From: an uncultured bacterium | GTDB lineage: Bacteria; Bacteroidota; Bacteroidia; Bacteroidales; Bacteroidaceae | Length of the DNA stretch: 49,395 bases | Assembly (NCBI GenBank): GCA_905215555.1 | Contig: CAJMQU010000031.1 | Coordinates: 1 to 49,395, forward strand | Direction of reading: 5' to 3' | Part shown: positions 8,076-16,196 of the stretch, piece by piece | Layout of the letters: each line of letters begins with the position of its first letter | How positions within the stretch are numbered: the stretch's first letter is position 1 | Position numbers and translations under genes: made by a program | Notes under the pieces: generated by a model | The model's input: the letters and a program-made list of their open reading frames with translations, nothing else | Told to the model about the DNA's origin: nothing | Database searches by the model: none

Positions 8076-8777
8076 ATGACACATTCATCATTCATACAAA
8101 TTCTGTGGAAATTCCTTTTCCTGATTTTTCCCTGCACTTTGCTGGCGCAGGGGCGTACGTCATTGGGGCATTGGGTAGCTGAAGACCAGTCGGGACTGAT
8201 GGACTTTACCATCCGTGAAGATACTTTGGAACTCATCGTCCCCGAAGGACTCACCCTATGGTATAAAGATCGCCTGACCGGTGATTACGAAATCAGTTAC
8301 CACATTTGTACCGTAATGAACGGTGGTAAACACGACCGCCTCAGCGATATGAACTGTTTTTGGGCGGCAAATGACCCGAAGCATCCCGGCAAACTCTTTG
8401 CCCGCGCCACTTGGCGCAACGGAGTCTTCCGCAACTATAATACTCTGAATCTCTTTTATGTAGGCTATGGAGGCAATGACAATACCACCACCCGCTTCCG
8501 CCGTTACTACGGAGAGTTCTATGAAGTAGATGAAACTCGCATTAAGCCTTTGATTAAAGAATATACCGATCCGGTCCATCTGCTGAAGCCGAACCAATGG
8601 TATCATATCAGAATACGCGTTCAGAATAACTGTACTGCCTTCAGCGTGGACAGCGAAGAACTCTTCCGTCTGCCCATTGAACCCGGTGCGGGCGACGGAC
8701 ATTTCGGCCTCCGTCTTTTGCAAAATCATGTCCGTTTCACGGGCTTCCGTATCGAACACTTAAATTCAACCTATTAA
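8076..8777 (+). CDS. Secreted DUF6250-like jelly-roll protein of the lyase operon
   Basis: A 233-residue protein with an N-terminal signal sequence (hydrophobic core LWKFLFLIFPCTLLAQ). The body contains LTLWYKDRLTGDYEISY, RLSDMNCFWAANDP, NLFYVGYGGNDNTTTRFRRY and a C-terminal strand-rich part (HFGLRLLQNHVRFTGFRI), which fits the concanavalin-A-like DUF6250 family as I remember it. Members occur beside lyases and hydrolases in Bacteroidota polysaccharide loci; a catalytic role is possible but unproven. The stop is 10 bp before the PL8 lyase, so co-transcription is very likely and the protein probably acts on or binds the same polymer. Confidence 0.75.
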   Translation: MTHSSFIQILWKFLFLIFPCTLLAQGRTSLGHWVAEDQSGLMDFTIREDTLELIVPEGLTLWYKDRLTGDYEISYHICTVMNGGKHDRLSDMNCFWAANDPKHPGKLFARATWRNGVFRNYNTLNLFYVGYGGNDNTTTRFRRYYGEFYEVDETRIKPLIKEYTDPVHLLKPNQWYHIRIRVQNNCTAFSVDSEELFRLPIEPGAGDGHFGLRLLQNHVRFTGFRIEHLNSTY

Positions 8778-8787
8778 TACTTACGCC

Positions 8788-11700
8788 ATGATGACGAAAC
8801 TTAATTTGATGAAACCTATCTTTGTTACTGTATGTGTCTTGCTGTTTTCCTTCAGTCTGTCGGCACAAGTTGTGAAAAACGAACGGTTACTGTCTTTTGA
8901 AGGCCCGGAACTACCTGCCGGACTGGATGCAACGAAAGCCACCTTAGGCATTAGTGACCAACATTATAAAGACGGCACACACAGCCTGCGCTGGACCTTT
9001 GAACCCGGATCCGTGCTTTCCCTTCGGCGCGACCTGCAATTTGAGCAGAAAGACCCCACCGGAAAAGATTTGTATCTTTCCGCTTTCATCGTATGGGTGT
9101 ATAATGCGAAGGCACAGGACACCACCATCCAATTTGAGTTCCTGAAAGACGGCAAGAAATGTACTTCTTTCCCTTTCGGTATCAATTTCACCGGTTGGCG
9201 TGCTGCTTGGGTGTGCTACGAGCGTGATATGCAAGGCACTCCCGAACCCGGAATGAACGAACTGCGCATCGTGGCTCCGGATGTGAAAGGCGAATTATTC
9301 ATCGACCATCTGATAACTGCCAGCAAAGTAGATGCCCGCCAGCAAACGGCCGACGTGCAGGTACCTTTCGTCAATAAAGGAACAACAAACCACTGGCTTG
9401 TGATCTACGAACACTCTCTGTGGAAGCCGGAAATCGCTCTGACTCCGGTTACGGAAGAGAACAGGAAAGATATGCAACTGATGGAAAAACGTTTCCGCGA
9501 TATGCTCTATACCCCTTCCAAACTATCGAAGAAGGAGTTGGAAACCATCCGTAAGAAATATGACTTCTATGGAATAACGTATAAGGATGGAGTTGTGAGC
9601 GGTCTGCCCATTTTCATGGTGCGGCAGGCAGAGGCCTACGAGCGTATGTATCCGGACTGGGATAAAGGTATGTTCACTAAACTGGGCATGGAGATGAACG
9701 AGTATTTCAACCTGATGCGCCGGATAGCTTATGCCTACAACAATGCCTCGGAGGCAGCAGTGAAGGACGAACTGAAACAGAAGTTCCTGGCGATGTACGA
9801 CCATATTACCGACCAGGGGGTGGCATACGGCAGTTGCTGGGGAAATATCCACCACTACGGATATAGTATGCGTGGTCTGTATGTGGCATATTTCCTGATG
9901 AAAGACGTTTTGCGTGAAACTGGTAAGCTGGATGAGGCCGAGCGCACCTTGCGCTGGTATGCCATCACTAATGAGGTTTATCCCAAACCTACGGTCAACG
10001 GTATTGACATAGACTCTTTCAATACGCAGACACAGGGCCGTATGGCAAGCATCCTGATTATGGAAGATACTCCTGAGAAGTTGCAATACCTCCGTTCTTT
10101 CTCCCGCTGGATAGACTACGGTTGCCGTCCGGCACAGGGACTGGCAGGTTCTTTCAAGAAAGACGGAGCTTGTTTCCATCACCGTAATAACTATCCGGCT
10201 TATGCTGTGGGCGGCCTCGATGGTGCTACGAATATGATTTATCTGTTGAGCGGAACAGAATTTAAAGTTTCTCAGCTGGCGCACGAGACGGTGAAGAAAG
10301 TGCTGCTCACTATGCGTTTCTACTGTAACTTCAAGCAATGGTCCCTCTCCATGTCGGGACGTCATCCTAACGGGAAGGGGCAATTGATTCCTGTACAATA
10401 CGCCACTCTGGCATTGGCGGGCACCCCTGACGGAAAACAAGAGTATGATCCGGAACTGGCTGCGGCCTATCTGCGTCTGGTTTCGCGCATGGAAACTCCT
10501 GATAAGAATGCTCCGGATTATCTTCCGAAGTCGTCCACTGCCCGCGAACTGGAGTTGAAAAAACTGTTTGAGACGCAAGGCTTCCGTCCCGAACCCGACC
10601 CGCAAGGTAATCTGGTTTTAGGCTATGGTTGTGTTTCAGTGCAACGCCGGGATAACTGGGCAGCTGTGGTGCGTGGCCATTCACGTTACCTTTGGGCAGC
10701 GGAACATTACTTGGATGCCAACTTCTACGGTCGTTATCTGGCTCACGGAAGTATGCAGATATTAACCGGAAAACCCGATGAAATGGTGACTTTTGCAACC
10801 AGCGGCTGGCAAGAAGCCGGTTTCGACTGGAACCGTTTTCCCGGCACGACAACCATTCATTTGCCCTATGACCAGCTTCGCGCAAAAGTGATGAACGTGG
10901 ACACTTTCTCCGGTATGGAGGAGATGCTCTATTCTGATGAAGCATTTGCCGGAGGCTTGTCGCAGGCACGGCTGAACGGTAACTTCGGGATGAAGCTGCA
11001 CGAACATGATAAGTACAACGGCTCGCATCGCGCCCGTAAGTCCTATCACTTCTTCGACGGAACGATTGTTTGCCTGGGCACGGATATTGAGAATACGAAC
11101 GAAGAGTTCCCCACAGAGACTACCGTCTTCCAATTGGCTGCCGTCACTCCCGAAATGCATAAGTACTGGGAGGCTTACAAAAGCGATGGTCAAACGTATA
11201 TAGACCCTAACGGCGTAGGCTATTATCTATCGAGAAACTCGATGAAAACGGCGAAATATGAAAAAAACTTTCCACAGGTTTCCGTAGGCGAGCGTAATCC
11301 GAAGCCTACTTCCGGTGACTGGGTTTCGTTGGTGCTGGAACATGGAAAGGCTCCGAAGGGTGCTTCTTATGAATATGCTGTCCTGCCGCGTACGGATGAG
11401 GCGGCTCTGAAAGCGTTTGCCCGTAAACCTACTTATAAAGTTTTGCAGCAAGACGGCAATGCGCATATTGTCCGTTCCCTGACGGATAACTTAACGTCTT
11501 ATGTACTCTTTGAAACTCCGCAGGTGTTGCCGAAAGAGGGTTTGTTGCAGAAGGCCGATACTTCCTGTCTTGTGATGATACGCGAGGATAAAGGAAAACT
11601 CTTGTTGACCGTTTCCCAACCGGACCTGGCCCTTTATCGGGGTCCGAGCGATGAAGCCTTTGATAAGGATGGCAAGCGCAAGGAGCGCAGCATCTATTCC

Positions 11701-11874
11701 CGTCCCTGGATTGATGATGACAGCGGTGAGATACCTGTGACGGTTACGCTGAGAGGCGAATGGAAGGTTGCTGAGACTCCTTATTGCAAGGTCGTTTCTA
11801 AGGATAAGCATCAGACTGTTCTGCGTTTTGCATGTAAGGACGCTGCCAGCTTTGATGTAGAGTTGAAGAAATAA
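8788..11874 (+). CDS. PL8 family chondroitin/hyaluronan lyase (first copy)
   Basis: A 1028-residue secreted protein (signal peptide ending LSLSAQ). Residues ~25-200 form the N-terminal jelly-roll of chondroitin-ABC-lyase-type enzymes. The alpha-toroid follows, and the rest is the beta-sandwich super-domain. Catalytic candidates match the PL8 arrangement: H465 and Y472 (FHHRNNYPAY, spaced by seven residues as in P. vulgaris chondroitinase ABC), R525 (SMSGRHPNGKG) and E639 (LWAAEHYLDANFYGRY). PL8 enzymes cleave beta-1,4 bonds to uronic acid by elimination, giving unsaturated oligosaccharides in the periplasm or at the surface. It lies between the DUF6250-like gene (10 bp) and a sulfatase (25 bp). 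It is distinct from the second PL8 in this window and may prefer another sulfation pattern. Confidence 0.93.
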   Translation: MMTKLNLMKPIFVTVCVLLFSFSLSAQVVKNERLLSFEGPELPAGLDATKATLGISDQHYKDGTHSLRWTFEPGSVLSLRRDLQFEQKDPTGKDLYLSAFIVWVYNAKAQDTTIQFEFLKDGKKCTSFPFGINFTGWRAAWVCYERDMQGTPEPGMNELRIVAPDVKGELFIDHLITASKVDARQQTADVQVPFVNKGTTNHWLVIYEHSLWKPEIALTPVTEENRKDMQLMEKRFRDMLYTPSKLSKKELETIRKKYDFYGITYKDGVVSGLPIFMVRQAEAYERMYPDWDKGMFTKLGMEMNEYFNLMRRIAYAYNNASEAAVKDELKQKFLAMYDHITDQGVAYGSCWGNIHHYGYSMRGLYVAYFLMKDVLRETGKLDEAERTLRWYAITNEVYPKPTVNGIDIDSFNTQTQGRMASILIMEDTPEKLQYLRSFSRWIDYGCRPAQGLAGSFKKDGACFHHRNNYPAYAVGGLDGATNMIYLLSGTEFKVSQLAHETVKKVLLTMRFYCNFKQWSLSMSGRHPNGKGQLIPVQYATLALAGTPDGKQEYDPELAAAYLRLVSRMETPDKNAPDYLPKSSTARELELKKLFETQGFRPEPDPQGNLVLGYGCVSVQRRDNWAAVVRGHSRYLWAAEHYLDANFYGRYLAHGSMQILTGKPDEMVTFATSGWQEAGFDWNRFPGTTTIHLPYDQLRAKVMNVDTFSGMEEMLYSDEAFAGGLSQARLNGNFGMKLHEHDKYNGSHRARKSYHFFDGTIVCLGTDIENTNEEFPTETTVFQLAAVTPEMHKYWEAYKSDGQTYIDPNGVGYYLSRNSMKTAKYEKNFPQVSVGERNPKPTSGDWVSLVLEHGKAPKGASYEYAVLPRTDEAALKAFARKPTYKVLQQDGNAHIVRSLTDNLTSYVLFETPQVLPKEGLLQKADTSCLVMIREDKGKLLLTVSQPDLALYRGPSDEAFDKDGKRKERSIYSRPWIDDDSGEIPVTVTLRGEWKVAETPYCKVVSKDKHQTVLRFACKDAASFDVELKK

Positions 11875-11899
11875 TGAAGTTAGTCTTTACAATAGAACT

Positions 11900-13270
11900 G
11901 TGATGAAAGTAAAGAATTTAATGTTGTGTGCAACGGTTGTCGCTCCCTCCTTGGTTTGGGCGAAAGAGTTGCCTAATATCATCTACATTGTAACCGATCA
12001 GCAGACAGCCTCTGCGATGAGTTGCATGGGAAACGATGACTTGCATACTCCGAATATGGATAGGCTGGCACAGTCAGGTGTCCTGTTTCGTAATGCCTAT
12101 TGTTCTACACCACTGAGTGGACCTGCCAGGGCAGCTATGTTCACAGGCTATACTTCGCATGAAGTAGGACTTGCCCGAAACGGTACGCCGATACCGGACT
12201 CATTGCGTACCCGGACTTTGGGAACACTGATGCAGAATGTCGGTTATGACTGTATCTATGCCGGTAAATGGCATGTACATACAGCCTCCATGCCGGATAA
12301 AGAGTTCGGTTTTACTACTATTCATCCGCATTGTGATAATGGATTGGCGGAAGCTTGTGCCGGTTTTCTGGAACAAAAGCATACCAAACCTTTCTTTCTG
12401 GTAGCAGGATTCGATAACCCGCATAATATCTGTGAGTACGCACGTAGTCAGAATTTGCCTTGGGGGAATATGGAAGACCTGCCGCAGAATGAGTGGCCGG
12501 GACTACCTCTTAATTTCGCAAAGAATCCCTATGATGCTGATGTGATCGGTTATGAGCAGAGTTTGAATTATTCGGCTTATCCTACCCGTAACTACACTCC
12601 GGATGATTGGCGCCGATACCGGAGTCTCTATTACCGTTTGGTTGAAAAGGTGGATGCAGAAATCGGTAAGATTCTGAATGCTATGGACAAACAGGATTTA
12701 TGGAAGAATACAGTTGTGATATTTACCAGTGATCATGGCGACGGAGTGGGAGCACATCACTGGAATCAGAAATCGGCTTTATATGAAGAGGTGGTAAATG
12801 TTCCTCTGATTGTAACTTTACCGGGAAAGAAGAATGCCGGCAAGGAGATGCCGCAACTGGTGAATAACGGTGTCGATTTCTTTGCAGCCGTTTGCGACTG
12901 GGCAGGTATCCGGCTTCCTGAAGGGCTACATGGTGTCTCTTTCAGACCGTTGGTAGAGAAAGCTGATCCGTCATTGAAGCATCAAGACTACATTGTGACC
13001 GAAACCACTTTCGATAAAGGTGGGAACACACGTGGCTGGGCTTTGCGTACCTCTCGCTATAAATATGTGTTGTATGACAAAGGCCTTTACCGTGAGCAAC
13101 TTTTTGATATGGAAAAAGACCGTGGTGAGATGCGTAATCTCGCCATTGAGGAGAAATACAAAGAGATCCTGCTGCAACACCGTGAATATCTGCACAATTG
13201 GATGAAACTGCATCATGTGGCGCAGATACGTAAAGATGTACATACGATTCCGGATGTAAATCCGGAATAA
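11900..13270 (+). CDS. Ser-type S1 family sulfatase of the lyase operon
   Basis: A 456-residue type I sulfatase with a short signal peptide (cleavage near LVWA). The alkaline-phosphatase-like metal ligands begin with D33-Q-Q in YIVTDQQTASAM. The maturation motif is S73-G-P-A-R (TPLSGPARAAM), so Ser73 would be turned into formylglycine by an anaerobic sulfatase-maturating enzyme, which is not encoded here. SDHGDGVGAHHWNQKS is the second metal/sulfate-binding block. It follows the PL8 lyase by 25 bp, so it probably removes a sulfate from chondroitin or dermatan oligosaccharides. Which position (2-O, 4-O or 6-O) cannot be read from sequence. The stop is 9 bp from the convergent dus stop. Confidence 0.9.
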   Translation: MMKVKNLMLCATVVAPSLVWAKELPNIIYIVTDQQTASAMSCMGNDDLHTPNMDRLAQSGVLFRNAYCSTPLSGPARAAMFTGYTSHEVGLARNGTPIPDSLRTRTLGTLMQNVGYDCIYAGKWHVHTASMPDKEFGFTTIHPHCDNGLAEACAGFLEQKHTKPFFLVAGFDNPHNICEYARSQNLPWGNMEDLPQNEWPGLPLNFAKNPYDADVIGYEQSLNYSAYPTRNYTPDDWRRYRSLYYRLVEKVDAEIGKILNAMDKQDLWKNTVVIFTSDHGDGVGAHHWNQKSALYEEVVNVPLIVTLPGKKNAGKEMPQLVNNGVDFFAAVCDWAGIRLPEGLHGVSFRPLVEKADPSLKHQDYIVTETTFDKGGNTRGWALRTSRYKYVLYDKGLYREQLFDMEKDRGEMRNLAIEEKYKEILLQHREYLHNWMKLHHVAQIRKDVHTIPDVNPE

Positions 13271-13279
13271 GAACAATGA

Positions 13280-14221
13280 TTACCCCAACAAGCTGCGGAC
13301 TGCCGCCTGGTAAGTTTCCAGCTTGTTGGCCTTATGAATTGCCTTTTTGGCTTTCCGGTCTCCGTCCGGCATCAGGTATTCCCAAAAGTTTTTCATCTTC
13401 GTCAGCAGTTGTTTGTCTCCCCCTTCCAGAAGATTGCCATACTGGGCAAATATGTCGGCGTGGAACAATCTGAGTCTCTCCTGCATATCCTTTTCGGGAA
13501 GCGGATGTCCCTGTTGATACTCCAAAGCTAAGGCGGGATTGGCAAGCAGTCCACGACCTATCATGATACCTGCCAGTCGTGGAAAACGTTCGCAGGTAGC
13601 CTGTATATCTTCTACTGTAAGTAAATCACCGTTATAAATAAGAGGATGACGACATTCATTGTAGAATGCTTCAAAGCCTTTTAAATCCACTTCCCCTTTA
13701 TATTGTTGTTTTCCCAGTCGGGGATGCATGATGATATGTGTCAATGGCAATTCATTCAGCAAGGGTAGCAAAGCCAGACATTCTTCCGGGTTCTCCCAGC
13801 CCAACCTCATTTTGACAGAGAACTGAAGGTCGGGATGATACTTTATGGCAGCAGTCAGCAGTTCGCGTACCTCTTCGGGATGAGGAAGCATGCCCGAACC
13901 ATTGTGCCGTTTAGCCAAAAGAGGGAAAGGACATCCCAGATTTATGTCCACATTCTTATATCCTTTTTCGATGAATAAGGCAATGATTTGCTCCATTTTG
14001 TCCACATCGGGTGCAATGAGTTGCGGAATAAGTTGCACGCCACGATTGTTTTCCAGAGTAATCTCGCGCATGTCTTTTTTTCGGATTTCTCCGTGCTCCA
14101 CACGTACGAAAGGGGTATAATAGCTCTCTACACTGCCGAATATGCGGGCATGCGCTTGTCGGTAAATAGCCTCGGTGTAACCTTGCAACGGGGCAAAATG
14201 AATGGGGAGGGTACTCTGCAT
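13280..14221 (-). CDS. dus: tRNA-dihydrouridine synthase
   Basis: A 313-residue flavin enzyme of the Dus family, which reduces uridines in the D-loop of tRNA in the cytoplasm. Visible marks are the N-terminal APLQGYTEAIYRQ, the VDINLGCPFPLLAKRHNGSGML active-site region with the conserved GCP, VKMRLGW, ITHIIMHPR-like segment (LTHIIMHPRLGKQQYKG) and IYNGDL...IMIGRGLLANP for FMN phosphate binding. Which of the DusA/B/C subclasses it belongs to is not certain. It is an unrelated housekeeping gene between two operons of the polysaccharide locus, convergent with the upstream sulfatase. Confidence 0.92.
   Translation of the reverse strand: MQSTLPIHFAPLQGYTEAIYRQAHARIFGSVESYYTPFVRVEHGEIRKKDMREITLENNRGVQLIPQLIAPDVDKMEQIIALFIEKGYKNVDINLGCPFPLLAKRHNGSGMLPHPEEVRELLTAAIKYHPDLQFSVKMRLGWENPEECLALLPLLNELPLTHIIMHPRLGKQQYKGEVDLKGFEAFYNECRHPLIYNGDLLTVEDIQATCERFPRLAGIMIGRGLLANPALALEYQQGHPLPEKDMQERLRLFHADIFAQYGNLLEGGDKQLLTKMKNFWEYLMPDGDRKAKKAIHKANKLETYQAAVRSLLG
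13285..13329. terminator. Inverted repeat in the 3' end of dus, possible convergent terminator
   Basis: CCAACAAGCTG (13285-13295) pairs perfectly over 11 bp with CAGCTTGTTGG (13319-13329). The hairpin lies inside the last codons of dus and right after the end of the convergent sulfatase gene. There is no clean T-run on either side, so it may terminate imperfectly or simply protect the sulfatase mRNA 3' end. Confidence 0.5.
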
Positions 14222-14596
14222 ATCAATCAGTTATTCAATATTTCTGCAAAGGTAACTATTTTAGCGGAATAATTATATTTTAGGAGCGGGGCCCGTTCTT
14301 AATTTCTCCCGAACCGTCTATGGTTGCAAAGAAAAAGAATACAGATTTGCCAACTTTGAAGAGTATGAAGCTTCACTTTTTTGCAAATAAATCTTTTTCT
14401 TGATGAAGAACTGTTTTACCGTTCAAATATTGCTCCTATTTTATCTATCAAACCGTTTTTAAGGGGGATACCTAGAATATAAAAAGGCAACTAATTTGCC
14501 AAGAATTAGCTGCCTTGTACTTTTATATTGAAAATATATATATTTAAATACCTTCTTTAAGATAAAACTTGATTTTGTTATTTAGTTAATTGTTGT
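14222..14596. other. Intergenic region between dus and GH20
   Basis: This 375-bp stretch holds the dus promoter near 14247-14254 (CAAAGGTA, which is TACCTTTG on the minus strand) and the terminator of the SusC operon at 14481-14516. The remaining sequence is AT-rich, with no open frame longer than shadows and no RNA gene that I can recognise. Confidence 0.7.
14481..14516 (-). terminator. Rho-independent terminator of the SusC-GH20 operon
   Basis: AAGGCAACTAATT (14484-14496) pairs with AATTAGCTGCCTT (14504-14516) with one non-Watson-Crick position and a 7-nt loop. On the minus strand the stem is followed by CCTTTTTATA, a U-tract. It lies 80 bp after the GH20 stop, which fits the end of the minus-strand operon. 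Confidence 0.8.
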
Positions 14597-16171
14597 CTAT
14601 CCATTCTGTAAAACATCCTCTTTCTTTGGACCTTCCGGCTCAGGAAGAGCATTGGGGTTAAAGGGGTTAAAATAGATTATACCCATTGTATCTAAATAAT
14701 TCAGAAAATGAGGCAACTTACGCATGAATACGCTGCAATCTTTATTTCTCTCCCATGTCCACCCGTCTTCAGCGACGGCGGCAATACGAGGGAAAGTCAT
14801 AAAATCCAAACGTTTTTCATTTGTTATCCGTTCTGTCCACATAGCAAACTGGAGTCCCATTATCTGATCTTCGTATCCCTTCAATAGATGAGAGACAGAT
14901 TCGGGGAAATTATAAATGGTTTCAATCGTATTGTATCCTCCCCAATAACGTCCTATCTTGTGTGAGCCATACTGTAAAAAATCACCGTAAAGAGGTCTGC
15001 GGGGAGTCATTATCACTTGATATCCATTTTCAAGTGCTTTGACAAGTTGATATTTACGATCATGCCTCCACCACATCACCACCATTTTCTCGGGAGAGAC
15101 CCCGGCATCTACAGCTTCATCCCAAGCAATAATCTTACGTCCTTTCTTGTAAACTATATCTGCAATACGACGAATGAAGTATTGTTCCAATCCCACTTCA
15201 TTTTTTAAATCATGTTCCTGAATAAAACGTTGTATCAATGGGTCAGTAAACCAACTTTGATTTCCAAAGTGTACTTCATCTCCTCCTATATGGATATAGG
15301 GTGCAGGGAATAATTGTATCAGTTCATCCAGCACGTTACTAATGAACTCATAGGTTTCTTCCTTACAGGGGTGAAAAGTGAAATGTTGCCAACGTCCTTC
15401 TCCGCCTCCAGATATTTCTGGATAGGCACGACACACGGATTTTGCATGGCCTGGCATATCAAACTCCGGTATCACAGTGATATGGCGTTCTGCTGCGTAG
15501 GCTACAATTTCTTTAATATCCTTTTGCGTATAATAGCGTGCAGGAGCTTTTGGATCACTCCAATTTCCTATCGCCCCCTCGGTCGTAAGTTTGGGGTAAC
15601 GTTTGATTTCAATACGCCAGCCGGTTTCATCTGTCAAATGCCAATGGAATACGTTTAACTTCAAAGAAGCCATGATATCCAAATACTTTTTCACCTTTTC
15701 TTTTCCAAAGAAATGGCGACTTTCGTCCAACATAAATCCTCGCCAGATATATCGGGGCCTGTCTTCAATAACACAAGTCCCGATTTGCCCTTTACCTATA
15801 CGTGCCAATTGCAGAATAGTTTCCTGTGCGTAGAACAGCCCCACCTCATTGGCTGCTTCCAGTAATATATGTTTGGGAGATACAGTTAGGCGATAAGCTT
15901 CATTGTCTGGAAACCGTTCCGGAGTTAGTTGTAATTCTATATTTCCTGTAGAGACAGTTTGTTGTATATTCAACTGACTAATTTTTTCTTTGAATGATTT
16001 ACAGAAGATATTGGATACACCTTTTCCTTTCACAATTTGAATTTGTGTTCCGAGAACAAAACTTTCCTTTGATGTTGTTATGTATTTCAACGGAGTAGGA
16101 ATCAATATTTCCTGCGCTCTGATGGAGAAAGTACAAACAAATAAAAGTAAAAATAAAAATAATTTTTTCAT
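14597..16171 (-). CDS. GH20 beta-N-acetylhexosaminidase
   Basis: A 524-residue secreted enzyme (signal peptide MKKLFLFLLLFVCTFSIRAQ). The N-terminal alpha/beta GH20b domain spans residues ~20-140. The catalytic barrel begins at DRPRYIWRGFMLDESRHFF and includes LNVFHWHLTDETGWRIEI, VIPEFDMPGHA and HIGGDEVHFGN, where D298-E299 are the substrate-assisted catalytic pair. GH20 enzymes release terminal beta-GlcNAc or beta-GalNAc in the periplasm. It is the last gene of the operon, 25 bp after the GH95-like gene. In a lyase-based system GH20 could act after the unsaturated uronate has been removed, or on hexosamine-capped ends. GH20 in such an operon is unusual. Confidence 0.93.
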   Translation of the reverse strand: MKKLFLFLLLFVCTFSIRAQEILIPTPLKYITTSKESFVLGTQIQIVKGKGVSNIFCKSFKEKISQLNIQQTVSTGNIELQLTPERFPDNEAYRLTVSPKHILLEAANEVGLFYAQETILQLARIGKGQIGTCVIEDRPRYIWRGFMLDESRHFFGKEKVKKYLDIMASLKLNVFHWHLTDETGWRIEIKRYPKLTTEGAIGNWSDPKAPARYYTQKDIKEIVAYAAERHITVIPEFDMPGHAKSVCRAYPEISGGGEGRWQHFTFHPCKEETYEFISNVLDELIQLFPAPYIHIGGDEVHFGNQSWFTDPLIQRFIQEHDLKNEVGLEQYFIRRIADIVYKKGRKIIAWDEAVDAGVSPEKMVVMWWRHDRKYQLVKALENGYQVIMTPRRPLYGDFLQYGSHKIGRYWGGYNTIETIYNFPESVSHLLKGYEDQIMGLQFAMWTERITNEKRLDFMTFPRIAAVAEDGWTWERNKDCSVFMRKLPHFLNYLDTMGIIYFNPFNPNALPEPEGPKKEDVLQNG

Positions 16172-16196
16172 GGATGTATTATACTAACTACATATA

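Noticed and set aside
9523..10605. 360-codon open frame on the minus strand
   Set aside because: It lies wholly inside the PL8 lyase gene on the other strand, has no signal or family pattern, and mirrors codon bias of the real gene.
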